From Nissolia schottii (Eukaryota; Streptophyta; Magnoliopsida; Fabales; Fabaceae): a stretch of DNA of 64,000 nucleotides. The stretch is taken from assembly GCA_003254905.1 (NCBI GenBank), contig QANU01074788.1, positions 207,601-271,600 on the forward strand, written 5' to 3'. The notes beneath the pieces are model-generated. The model saw only the letters and a list, made by a program, of their open reading frames with translations. It made no database searches and was not told the origin of the DNA. Positions within the stretch are counted from its first letter, which is position 1, and the number at the start of each line of letters is the position of its first letter. Positions 12,829 to 24,326 of the stretch are shown here, one piece after another. A program made the translations under genes and the position numbers.

Positions 12829-15429
12829 CTAATGTCAAGCGAGTTAACTTTTCACTCATGTATCACTATCACTTATATGTTCAATTCTTGGGTTTTTTTA
12901 ACAAGTCTTCGGTAAACATTTATTGATAAGAACCATTTATCCAAAAGCTTAAGTCCTGGTTCACGCCAGAGGTTTTGCTATTTGGCCTTTGTTGGGTATA
13001 AGTCTTGCTATGAAATATCGGAAAATAACAATTTACTATGCTCCAACTTAAATGGACTAAGTACTTTGAAGGAGCAATTTGATCCTTGATTCTTAGTCAT
13101 TTAGATTTTGGTGGACGGTTGATATTTTATTGCTCCAAATACTTTTTCTGACCCCAAAATTGTTAGAATTAAAATTATGGATTTGCATTTTAAATCCTAT
13201 AGAAACAATTTAAGATTTTATTGATAGTAAACATGTCTAATTCATATTTGTGTAAATCTTGTTTAGTTAAATCACTAATCTTGTTAATCAATGTTTTTTA
13301 AAATGATTGTTTTGATAGCTCTCCGGCTCTAGGCGGTGTTAGCAATGTTTGCCATCGATGATTATGGAGCAACTTGATGGTGCCGGCGCCACCTCAATAA
13401 CCATCGACTAGAAATCTTTCCCTGCACCCACTGAACATTAGCGTCTTTTGCGCCACCTATCACCATCGCCTAAAAATTCATAAACATCCATTGTCAACAA
13501 TCAAAACTCAAACGATATTCAACACAAAACCAAAAATATAAACAAAAAATCTTCCCCTCCTCCACCATTCACAGCCCTCATCCTCCTTGCACCTACTCTG
13601 GCACCACCACAAACAGAAATTCGACAAGTTGCTTCCATTTCGCAACTAGATTTGTGCCTTTTGCAACCAGATTCGTGCCTTTCATAACTAGATGTGCACA
13701 ATCAAAATGGTCTCTTAGAATTGTTGACCAAGTTTGAAGGCTCCCAATTTACTCTAGTATACTCAAATGTTGGCAGTGAAATGGAAGCAAATGTTCCATT
13801 GCAAGATGGGATCAAAATGCTATCGTTTTTGAAATAAAAATTGAGAGTTTTATATATGTTCGCATTATTATTATTTATTAAAAGGTTAATGATCATATTA
13901 ACATAATACAATTAATTAAAAAAATATATATTAAAATGAGATGATCATGTAATTGAATGATGAACATATAAACATATTCTTTTTATTTTTTTAAAAAAAA
14001 TCTTAATCCGACGAGATGTACAACACTTCCTCTCTTATAAAAAGACAAATTAAAAACATTGAGCTAAATACCATCATTTGATAAGAAAAATGAAATGTGA
14101 AACAGTCAAATTTATACATAAAAATAAATTCCTTTAAGCAAATAATTAATTGATAATTAAAAGCGGTTGAGCAGTTCTTGCACTTTGTTAGGTTAGGAGT
14201 CCATGATTTGCTCCCATCTCCTTTCTCCACTGTTTGATAAATTTTTTTTTTAAAAAGTACGTAAACAATAGGCAGTAAAAATAAACACATGTTAAAAATA
14301 AATTAGTTATTTGACTTGTGGTTTGAATGTTGTATCTGCCACGTTTATTTATTTATTTATTTATAACAAATATAAATCTAAATAAAAGTTAATTGTCATT
14401 AAACTCCTATGAAATTTGAAACAAAAAAAATTCCTACGTAATAAAAAAATGTTCAAACCAAGGTAAATGATGCCATGATGCGCGTGTGTATATATATCTC
14501 AAAGGCACACAATTAAAAATAAATTATCACATTTTTAGATAGTAAACATGAGTGGTTATTAGATTAAATAAAGTGGCATGGATATAACCTACTTACTTAT
14601 TCAAGAAAAAAAAAAAGAATAGACCACACTTTGATACCAAATAAATTGTGACAAAAGAATTGGCTCTCTACCATTTTTATTACACGATGAATTTTTGGTG
14701 CTAAAGAGTTAACATTGACACCACGAATGAAAAATATGAAGTTGACATTGATTTTAAAGATATTAATTGACATGATCCAATTACCTGCTTAAATGTACTT
14801 TTGAAATAGTAATTGTAATAACTCATATTTTTGTTTGCGTGTGAGGGTAATGCATGATTAAATAATCATGTAAAAAACTTTTGAAAGTCAGCCGGCATCC
14901 TACAGCCTAAATGAGGTGTTTAATTTTTATTATAACAAAAAAAAAAAAACTAAAGACGAAAATTCCAAAAGCTGTTTTTTACTTTTTTACTTCTATAATT
15001 AATGAAAATTTGTGTCTAATAGCAAATAGTTGAAATAAAAATAAATTTAGATTTACATCAATTGTTAGCTATGATTTTCTTTTTAAAAAAAAAAATTCTC
15101 AGGATTTGTCCAATACTAACGTCTAATAACAATTAGTTCCCTTTAAGACTTGGAGATTACTGAAGTGGATATGTCTCTCCCAACAAAGTCTTCTTTATAC
15201 ATATTATTAAGAATCAAATCTCTAACTAAATGCTTAAAGAATTCAAGCATCTATCAATTATGCTAAACTTTCTTGATAATTTTTAGATATGTTACCAATT
15301 ATAATCTAACATAAATTAGATACCAAGGTGTTGTAATGTGATGTATAAGCTTATTGCCAAGGTGTTGTTAATAGACTCCACCCTTTTTTGATGGAGGTGA
15401 TGGATCTTTTTTCAAAATAGCTTTATTTT
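12829..15429. other. AT-rich spacer with one less AT-rich island
   Basis: No gene is supported. At 13320-13690 base composition is more balanced (GCCGGCGCCACC near 13382), but frames are short and match nothing I know. Several short TTTA and poly-A runs occur (for example 14345-14364). Confidence 0.5.
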
Positions 15430-15630
15430 AGGGTGTAGTACAATGGATAATGTTGTTATCGCAACCATGTTTTATGAGAGGCAAATGCTTGTGCAAATTT
15501 CTTATCAAAAGTTGATTATGATGTCCTTGATCACTTTGTCGTGATTGAGTCTCCGCCTCGAGCGCTGCAACCTCTGTTGGGTGTGGATTATATGGGCATG
15601 GTCCATGTTAGGATGTGGCATCTTTTTTCT
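15430..15630 (+). pseudogene. LINE RNase H domain remnant
   Basis: One frame reads EANACANFLSKV and then ESPPRALQPLLGVDYMG. This matches the C-terminal RNase H end of plant L1-type LINEs, where the EGNACADxLA motif is followed by a proline-rich tail. A TGA replaces the usual arginine before the motif, so it is non-coding. Downstream 15640-15920 holds degenerate repeats of an ACCAAACATTT-containing unit, possibly its 3' region. Confidence 0.65.
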
Positions 15631-15923
15631 TCATTTGATGTATAAAAAAACATAAATTAGATAAAAAAAATATTATTTGTTCACCACAAAAATGGTTACC
15701 ATCAACCTGCAAAATAAATAAATAAATATTATAAAACAGATAAATAAACATTACACAACAGAGAAACAAACATTGTAACCAAACATTTTTACATGTTTAC
15801 ACATACATAAGTTTAATATTACTATAAAACAAAAAAAAAATGAACATGGTCACCAAACATTTATACGTGTTTGTGTACATATATATTTAATATTATTTAT
15901 TTTTGTATTTAAAAATATTTATA
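15631..15923. repeat. AT-rich stretch with degenerate repeat units
   Basis: Related phrases recur: AACCAAACATTTTTACATG near 15778, CACCAAACATTTATACGTG near 15851, and a shorter form with ATGGTTACCATCAACC near 15691. TTTAATATTA follows in the first two. It ends where the long promoter duplication begins. Confidence 0.5.
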
Positions 15924-18295
15924 TATCTGTCTTGTGAATAATTGATGATTATTTTTGTGATGTATAAATAGTATGATTAATTTAGATATGATACCAATTG
16001 CGGGGTTTCATATTCCGGTGGATGGCTACTGATTGTACTTACTTGTTCAATTGGATTTAAGCCTTCTTTAACGTCAGGGGAAAAAAAATCTTTGACATAA
16101 TTATTTAAACCATATAAAAAAAAAGGTCTTCCTTTTATCATGTTTGACATCCGCCATTACTTGAATATATCAAACGCATGGAATCACAATGATTATGTGG
16201 ATCTCAAAATGAAATTAGTATATAAGGTGTGCTATCTATATAATTTTTAACACTTTTTTAAAAATTAAAAAAAAAACACATATTCCAATATAAATTTTTT
16301 CTCAGTTTTATTTTCATAAGAAATTATCATTTTATTATAACATAAAGTTAGAGTATATTTATACTTTTTTTACTTAAATAAAATTCTGTATAAACTGAAT
16401 CATAATGATAATGAAAAATACCAAAATGAGCTGGAGTTGGTAGGGGACGGTTTAAACCTCGGATAGTTTGTGGGCACGTACGGATGATGTGGCGCCTCGT
16501 TTGCCATCGTTTGTTGTTGCTATGTCCGAACCTTAACGTTGCTGACGTGCATCATACTCAACACATTTCATTATTAATTGACCATCAATTGCCAACTTCT
16601 CCTGCAGCTATTCTAAACTAAAGAAATGATTAGAAGTAAACTTAGCACAAATTAATTTGATTTGATTCATGGATAAAGTTCATTTGACTTTTTTAAAAAA
16701 TAATTTAATTTCATGTAAATAAAATCTATTGAATTGGGGGTGATTATATAATGGATATAAATTTGCTCCCAAAAAAATTTGATATGAATTTTAATTAATC
16801 CTAATAATATATTTTATTTTTTAATTCAAGCCATGAGAATAGAAAAATATGCGATATAAGAGGTTGTCTCTTTAAGTGTGTTCTTTGGTTTTTTAAGCTA
16901 GACATAGTTAGTAGGACAAATGTTTATTGGATGCCAATGATTAAACACCAACAAATTTATTTCACTCATGTTTTCTTCATACTTCTAAAAGTAAGGTATT
17001 AAAATCAGTTCAAGTCAAAATAAAGTAAAATGAGTTATTTACACAAATTAATTTAAATATAAATTATGATTCAAGAAAACAATTTAAGTATATCTTGTCA
17101 GTATATTAAAATATAAATATATGTAAAAAAACTTAGTTCGTTTAAATAAATAATTAAGTCATTTTATCTTAATTAAAAAATTAATAAAGGTGTGAAAACA
17201 GTTAATAAAATTAAATAATTGAAAGAGACTATTAAATAGACTTTTAATGCCAACAAATATTATAACAACTTTCAATTTTTTTTAACAATATGTTTAATAT
17301 CCTTTGAAAAATAAATTATAGTTTATGAAATATTAAATAAACATCTACTAATTTATTAAAGTGTCTTGGTAATGATTTTTTTGTCTTCTAAATCACTTAT
17401 ATCCAAAGTTCATCGGACTTTAACTAATCTAGTTCAAGATAAGTCAAGTCGTTATAGCGTAAAAATCTCACAAAAGATTTAAATAAAATTAATTTCATCA
17501 AAACCCTCTCGAATTTGATAGAATTTGCAAATGAAACAATATCTTACTTTTTTAAAATAACCAACCATGATATTTAATTTAGTAACGAAATCAATTATAA
17601 TAATTTACTATTCCAAAAACACTCTTCTAATTCTAAAAACCAAATAATAAGTGCGATCTCAATCATCCATTTTCGTAATTATTTTCTCAATGGCAATGGT
17701 TTCTAAAACTATGAAAGGATGGAAATAGTACTAAACTGATGATTAGGATAACCTTTTAAAATTTTGTTAACGACTGGTCTAAGAACAGTTGGTAAAAAAT
17801 AAAAAAGAGTAAAGATTTTATTGAAAACATATCTCTTGTAACATTTTAATGTATTAAATTGTTTTATTAATCAGGAAAGAATATTTTTTACGTGGCGACA
17901 CGAGGGTTGGAACGAGTGAAATTTAGATAAGGTGGACAAGAGGAGCACAGGATTGCTTCGCCCTATATATGCATCGAACTCTGATTCCGGACTTATATTG
18001 ATTTAAGAAAATTTGGAATTTTTATCAATTTTCGGAGCTTGAGGGATAGGATTCAACTATGGTTACCCTTAACCACGGTTAAATATCTGACACCGGTTAA
18101 CGAAAGAGGTGGCGCTCAACCCTATAAAAGGAACTCCCCATCGCTGCTAATTCTCCCACCATCAACCCCCTTATTATTCGTTCTTCCCTCAAACGTCATT
18201 CAAATCACACGTTGCACATTTTTCCGATGCTCATTTCGAATTAGCTGTTTTTGTCTTTGTTCCGTTTTCATCCTCCCCTCATTTCCGCAGCAACA
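15924..18295 (+). repeat. Upstream copy of the PEPCK promoter and 5' UTR (direct repeat copy A)
   Basis: This 2,372-base segment repeats at 21656-24027 with a constant offset of 5,732 and no indels that I could find. The one mismatch seen is T at 17478 against C at 23210. It includes the TATA box (18123-18129) and the start of the 5' UTR, and stops at the single N at 18296. Copy B leads directly into the PEPCK gene. Copy A leads into the N and then copia coding sequence, so as written it drives no intact PEPCK. It may be a real recent duplication, a second haplotype or a misjoin. Confidence 0.95.
18123..18129 (+). promoter_or_regulatory. TATA box in copy A
   Basis: CCTATAAAAGG, identical to the site in front of PEPCK in copy B. 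Function in this copy is doubtful because the downstream gene is missing. Confidence 0.6.
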
Positions 18296-18296
18296 N
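18296..18296. other. Single ambiguous base, probable assembly junction
   Basis: The only N in the window. On its left is PEPCK 5' UTR sequence and on its right is the middle of a copia polyprotein. The sequence change falls exactly at this base, which is what a collapsed or token-length gap between two contigs would look like. An uninterrupted frame (18039-21335) runs across it by chance. Confidence 0.9.
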
Positions 18297-21200
18297 CAAT
18301 TAATTTTTCATGCCAAAAATTGTGAGATTCAGGATCTCAATACTATGAAGAAGATTGGTGCAGCTGAGATGCTTAGTGGCCTTTATGCAATCAGTTCAGC
18401 ACCAGCAGTACCACAGCAAAGTTCTGATTCTGTTTCTACTCCAACAGTGAATAATGCAGCTAGAGATTTGACAAGGTTGTGGCATATGAGGCTTGGCCAT
18501 CCTTCACTAGATAGATTGTTAATGATGAACAAAATGTACCCTTACATTCAGACCAACAAAAATAGCTTGTTACCCTGTGATATCTGTCACTATGCAAAAC
18601 AAAAGAAACTTCCCTTTTCCCTTAGTCATACCATATCCGAATGTAATTTTCAACTATTACATGTAGACATTTGGGGCCCATTAGCCTTTCCATCTAGCTT
18701 TGGCCATAAATACTTCTTGACTATTGTTGATGACAAATCAAGATATACATGGATCCATTTTATGAAAATGAAATCTGAGACTGCTGAATTGTTGAAGTCT
18801 TTCATCTTAATGGTGCAAAAACAGTACAATGCTGCAGTAAAAACCATACGTTCTGACAATGGCCCTGAATTTAATCTCAAGCAATTTTATGCTCAAAATG
18901 GAATAATCCATCAACTCAGCTGTGTTGAGACTCCACAGCAAAATGGTGTAGTTGAGAGGAAGCACCAGCATATTTTAGCAGTAGGGAGAGCATTGCTGTT
19001 TCAATCTCAGCTCCCCAAGCATTTTTGGCATCATGCCTTGGCACATGCAGTACACCTGATCAACAGGTTACCTACACCCTTTCTCCTGAATTCCTGCCCA
19101 TTTGAGGTCCTGAACTCACAAAAACCAGACTTATCCAACCTTAAAACCTTTGGATGCTTATGTTTTGCATCTACCTTGACTGCTAAAAGACGAAAATTGG
19201 ATCCAAGAGCTCGAAAATGTGTTTTCCTTGGTTTCTCTCATGGGACAAAAGGTTTTTTGTTATTTGACCTACACACTAGAGAAACATTTCTTTCCAGAAA
19301 TGTTCAGTTCTATGAAGAGGTATTTCCTTACCACACCCCTCATCCTCCCACACACACCACTGACACTTTCTTTCCCCATTCACCATCCAATCCCTCATCC
19401 TTCACTCAGCCACATATTCCCTTACCTGACCCTTGGTCTCATGACACTAACATCACTGAGGAATTAGTGGAAAACCCAGCACCACTGGCCAATTCCACTC
19501 CCCACATGAATACCCCGAGTCATCCCTCATTAGATGATGTACTTCCAGCATCTGATACTTCACACCCTGCAGCTACTACTTCACAACCTGCAGCTAATAC
19601 TTCACAGCCTGGTGCTCCCCCAAGGAGATCTACCCGCACAACTAGACCTCCTCACTATTTGCAAGACTATAGCTGCAACATGGCCACTACATCTCAGGCT
19701 GCAGCAACTTCTGTCCCCAGGTATCCTCTATCTCATTTTATTTCTTATTCTGCATTGTCACCCAATCACCAAGCATTTTCCCTAGCCATTTCCTCCATCA
19801 CCGAACCCACATCCTTCAAAGAGGCTATGAATCATGCTTGCTGGAGGGATGCTATTAGTGCTGAACTTGAAGCCTTGCAAGCCAACAACACTTGGCAACT
19901 CACTTCTCTCCCAGATGGTAAGAAAGCAGTGGGCTGTAAGTGGGTTTTCAAAACCAAGTTTCAGCCTGATGGTTCCATAGAGCGTCATAAAGCTAGACTA
20001 GTAGCCAAGGGATATACCCAAACGGATGGGATTGATTACAAGGAGACTTTCAGTCCCGTTGTCAAGATGACCACCCTTCGTGTTTTGCTCGCGCTCACAG
20101 CTATCAAAGGGTGGTTCCTCCATCAACTTGACGTCAATACGGCCTTCCTTCACGGTGATTTGCATGAAGAAGTTTACATGCTGCCACCTCCAGGGTTGTC
20201 CCTGCCTAATCCTCGCATGGTGTGCAAGCTCCAAAAGTCGCTCTATGGGTTGAAGCAGGCCAGCCGCCAGTGGAATGAGAAGCTGACCTCTGTCCTGCTT
20301 CTTCAAGGCTACACTCAATCCAAATCTGATTATTCCTTGTTTTGCAAGACCAGTGGATGCTCTTTCACTGCCATTTTAGTTTATGTGGATGATTTGGTCT
20401 TGGCCGGGAATGATTTTGCTGAAATTCAGTCCATCAAAGATGTGCTTCACTGCCGTTTTACCATCAAAGACCTTGGCACTCTTAAATACTTCCTTGGCAT
20501 GGAAGTTGCCCGTAGCTCAAAGGGAATTGTGTTGTATCAACGCAAGTACACCCTCGATCTTCTACATGAATATGGTTTCTCCACTGCCAGACCAGCCTCA
20601 ACTCCCATGGACTACACGCTTCGTGTTTCCAAAGAATGTGGTGAGCTCCTCCCTGATTGCGCTGTCTATCGCAGGCTCATTGGTAGGTTAATATACCTCA
20701 CCCACACGCGCCCTGACATCGCCTTTGCCGTGAATAAGCTTAGTCAATTTCTCTCGTGTCCTACTACCACTCATCTCCAGGCAGCCCATCGCATCCTACG
20801 TTACCTAAAGTCTGCTCCTGGAACTGGTTTGTATTTTCCTACGACCTCTGAGCTACAATTACAAGGATTTTCTGACTCTGATTGGGGAGGGTGCCTCGAC
20901 ACTAGAAGATCGGTCACAGGGTATTGTTTTTTTCTTGGTTCTGCTCTTATTTCGTGGAAGAGCAAGAAGCAATCAGTAATTTCTCGTTCCTCATCCGAAG
21001 CGGAATATCGCGCACTTGCGCACACGGCATGTGAAGCTCAATGGATCATCTACTTGTTAGCTGATTTTGGCATCACTGTTCCCCCTCCTGCGTTATTTTG
21101 CGACAATCAATCTGCTCTTTACATAGCTGGCAACCCGGTGTTTCATGAGCGCACAAAGCATATCGAACTCGATTGCCATCTCGTCCGTGAGAAGCTTCAT

Positions 21201-21335
21201 GCTGGCATTGTTCGCTTACTACCCATTGCCACTAGTGTTCAGGTGGCTGATCTACTTACCAAACCACTAGCTCCGGGGCCATTCAATGCATTGAAGTCCA
21301 AGCTGGGCATGCTAAATTTCCATACTCCAGCTTGA
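18297..21335 (+). mobile_element. Ty1/copia polyprotein, 5'-truncated (GAG-pre-integrase, integrase, RT, RNase H)
   Basis: An open frame without stops covers the 3' two thirds of a copia polyprotein. It holds the GAG-pre-integrase HxxH region (LWHMRLGHPSLDRLL) and the zinc CxxC (PCDICHYAKQKK). The integrase core shows DIWGPL, then SDNGPEF, then ETPQQNGVVERKHQ, which are the D, D and E positions. The reverse transcriptase has KWVFKTKF, KARLVAKGYTQ and the catalytic YVDDLVLAG. RNase H has SVTGYCFFLG, SSSEAEYRAL and CDNQSALYIA. Integrase before RT marks copia. Gag and protease are missing because the frame starts at the N. The lack of stops suggests a young copy. The frame upstream of the N (18039-18295) is PEPCK 5' UTR and not part of this protein. 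Confidence 0.93.
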
Positions 21336-21339
21336 GGGG

Positions 21340-21655
21340 GGGTATTACCATATTTAAATGTTGCCATTTAAAATTAAAAAGCTGTTGCTGTTAGTGACTA
21401 GTTAGTTAGCATAGCTTACTGCACGTGTTCATAGTCTGTTAGATAGTTTGTTATCATAGCTTGCTAGTCTGTTACTCAGACGTGGGCTGTATCCTCTCAA
21501 CCCTTACTATAAATACTGATGTACATACCAACTCTCATTTCATTGAATAATATGAGGAATATTCAGTTCACAAGCCTTGCACTCTCCTGCGCCATTTTTC
21601 TCTCTGATTCTGCAGGGAGCAAGCTTGTTCATATTGTGAAGTTTGTGAATTTATT
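21340..21655 (+). repeat. Probable copia 3' LTR and boundary region
   Basis: The stop codon overlaps a polypurine tract (TTGAGGGGGGG), after which the LTR should begin near TATTACCATA. CTATAAATACTG around 21510 is a good LTR TATA box, and the region after it resembles an R-U5. The LTR end is unclear (somewhere in 21615-21655), since the 5' LTR is absent and no target duplication can be matched. Confidence 0.6.
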
Positions 21656-24027
21656 TATCTGTCTTGTGAATAATTGATGATTATTTTTGTGATGTATAAA
21701 TAGTATGATTAATTTAGATATGATACCAATTGCGGGGTTTCATATTCCGGTGGATGGCTACTGATTGTACTTACTTGTTCAATTGGATTTAAGCCTTCTT
21801 TAACGTCAGGGGAAAAAAAATCTTTGACATAATTATTTAAACCATATAAAAAAAAAGGTCTTCCTTTTATCATGTTTGACATCCGCCATTACTTGAATAT
21901 ATCAAACGCATGGAATCACAATGATTATGTGGATCTCAAAATGAAATTAGTATATAAGGTGTGCTATCTATATAATTTTTAACACTTTTTTAAAAATTAA
22001 AAAAAAAACACATATTCCAATATAAATTTTTTCTCAGTTTTATTTTCATAAGAAATTATCATTTTATTATAACATAAAGTTAGAGTATATTTATACTTTT
22101 TTTACTTAAATAAAATTCTGTATAAACTGAATCATAATGATAATGAAAAATACCAAAATGAGCTGGAGTTGGTAGGGGACGGTTTAAACCTCGGATAGTT
22201 TGTGGGCACGTACGGATGATGTGGCGCCTCGTTTGCCATCGTTTGTTGTTGCTATGTCCGAACCTTAACGTTGCTGACGTGCATCATACTCAACACATTT
22301 CATTATTAATTGACCATCAATTGCCAACTTCTCCTGCAGCTATTCTAAACTAAAGAAATGATTAGAAGTAAACTTAGCACAAATTAATTTGATTTGATTC
22401 ATGGATAAAGTTCATTTGACTTTTTTAAAAAATAATTTAATTTCATGTAAATAAAATCTATTGAATTGGGGGTGATTATATAATGGATATAAATTTGCTC
22501 CCAAAAAAATTTGATATGAATTTTAATTAATCCTAATAATATATTTTATTTTTTAATTCAAGCCATGAGAATAGAAAAATATGCGATATAAGAGGTTGTC
22601 TCTTTAAGTGTGTTCTTTGGTTTTTTAAGCTAGACATAGTTAGTAGGACAAATGTTTATTGGATGCCAATGATTAAACACCAACAAATTTATTTCACTCA
22701 TGTTTTCTTCATACTTCTAAAAGTAAGGTATTAAAATCAGTTCAAGTCAAAATAAAGTAAAATGAGTTATTTACACAAATTAATTTAAATATAAATTATG
22801 ATTCAAGAAAACAATTTAAGTATATCTTGTCAGTATATTAAAATATAAATATATGTAAAAAAACTTAGTTCGTTTAAATAAATAATTAAGTCATTTTATC
22901 TTAATTAAAAAATTAATAAAGGTGTGAAAACAGTTAATAAAATTAAATAATTGAAAGAGACTATTAAATAGACTTTTAATGCCAACAAATATTATAACAA
23001 CTTTCAATTTTTTTTAACAATATGTTTAATATCCTTTGAAAAATAAATTATAGTTTATGAAATATTAAATAAACATCTACTAATTTATTAAAGTGTCTTG
23101 GTAATGATTTTTTTGTCTTCTAAATCACTTATATCCAAAGTTCATCGGACTTTAACTAATCTAGTTCAAGATAAGTCAAGTCGTTATAGCGTAAAAATCT
23201 CACAAAAGACTTAAATAAAATTAATTTCATCAAAACCCTCTCGAATTTGATAGAATTTGCAAATGAAACAATATCTTACTTTTTTAAAATAACCAACCAT
23301 GATATTTAATTTAGTAACGAAATCAATTATAATAATTTACTATTCCAAAAACACTCTTCTAATTCTAAAAACCAAATAATAAGTGCGATCTCAATCATCC
23401 ATTTTCGTAATTATTTTCTCAATGGCAATGGTTTCTAAAACTATGAAAGGATGGAAATAGTACTAAACTGATGATTAGGATAACCTTTTAAAATTTTGTT
23501 AACGACTGGTCTAAGAACAGTTGGTAAAAAATAAAAAAGAGTAAAGATTTTATTGAAAACATATCTCTTGTAACATTTTAATGTATTAAATTGTTTTATT
23601 AATCAGGAAAGAATATTTTTTACGTGGCGACACGAGGGTTGGAACGAGTGAAATTTAGATAAGGTGGACAAGAGGAGCACAGGATTGCTTCGCCCTATAT
23701 ATGCATCGAACTCTGATTCCGGACTTATATTGATTTAAGAAAATTTGGAATTTTTATCAATTTTCGGAGCTTGAGGGATAGGATTCAACTATGGTTACCC
23801 TTAACCACGGTTAAATATCTGACACCGGTTAACGAAAGAGGTGGCGCTCAACCCTATAAAAGGAACTCCCCATCGCTGCTAATTCTCCCACCATCAACCC
23901 CCTTATTATTCGTTCTTCCCTCAAACGTCATTCAAATCACACGTTGCACATTTTTCCGATGCTCATTTCGAATTAGCTGTTTTTGTCTTTGTTCCGTTTT
24001 CATCCTCCCCTCATTTCCGCAGCAACA
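21656..24027 (+). repeat. PEPCK promoter region (direct repeat copy B, adjoining the gene)
   Basis: Near-identical to 15924-18295. Most of it is AT-rich upstream DNA. The last 200 bases hold the TATA box and 5' UTR start. The distal part contains ACGTGGCG near 23621 and CACGTACGG near 22207, which carry ACGT cores of the kind bound by bZIP factors; that reading is inference. Confidence 0.93.
23855..23861 (+). promoter_or_regulatory. TATA box of the PEPCK gene
   Basis: TATAAAA within ACCCTATAAAAGG, followed by a C-rich leader (CTCCCACCATCAACCCC), a usual plant arrangement. It predicts a start about 30 bases downstream, near 23886-23892. The leader then runs about 440 genomic bases to the ATG at 24327. 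Confidence 0.75.
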
Positions 24028-24326
24028 GAGCTGCAAATTACATATAAATCTCTGGTTCGTTTCTCTCTTAATTCCTCCCTTCTATCCATTTCTGAAGCAC
24101 ACTAAGGTTATTAATTGTGATTCTTTATCTCATGCGGATATTGATTAGTACTAGTGACTTATGACCATGATCACTCTAGTTGAATTAGAGTTTTGATAAT
24201 GATGAATGCTACTACTATATGATGATAAATTGCACTGTGTTGATTTAATTTTTGTTCATTTATATATATATATGTGTGTGTGTGTAATTTTAATTCTGGT
24301 GGTTCAGAGAATTAATTGTTGAGAAG
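23886..24326 (+). other. PEPCK 5' leader, probably with an intron
   Basis: Between the predicted start and the ATG the sequence changes from C-rich leader to T-rich, intron-like DNA. A plausible acceptor is GGTGGTTCAG ending at 24307. Possible donors are CTAAG|GTTATT near 24107 or a site shortly after 24028. A (TA)n(TG)n microsatellite sits at 24261-24285 inside this presumed intron. Transcript data would be needed to place the exact sites. Confidence 0.5.
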
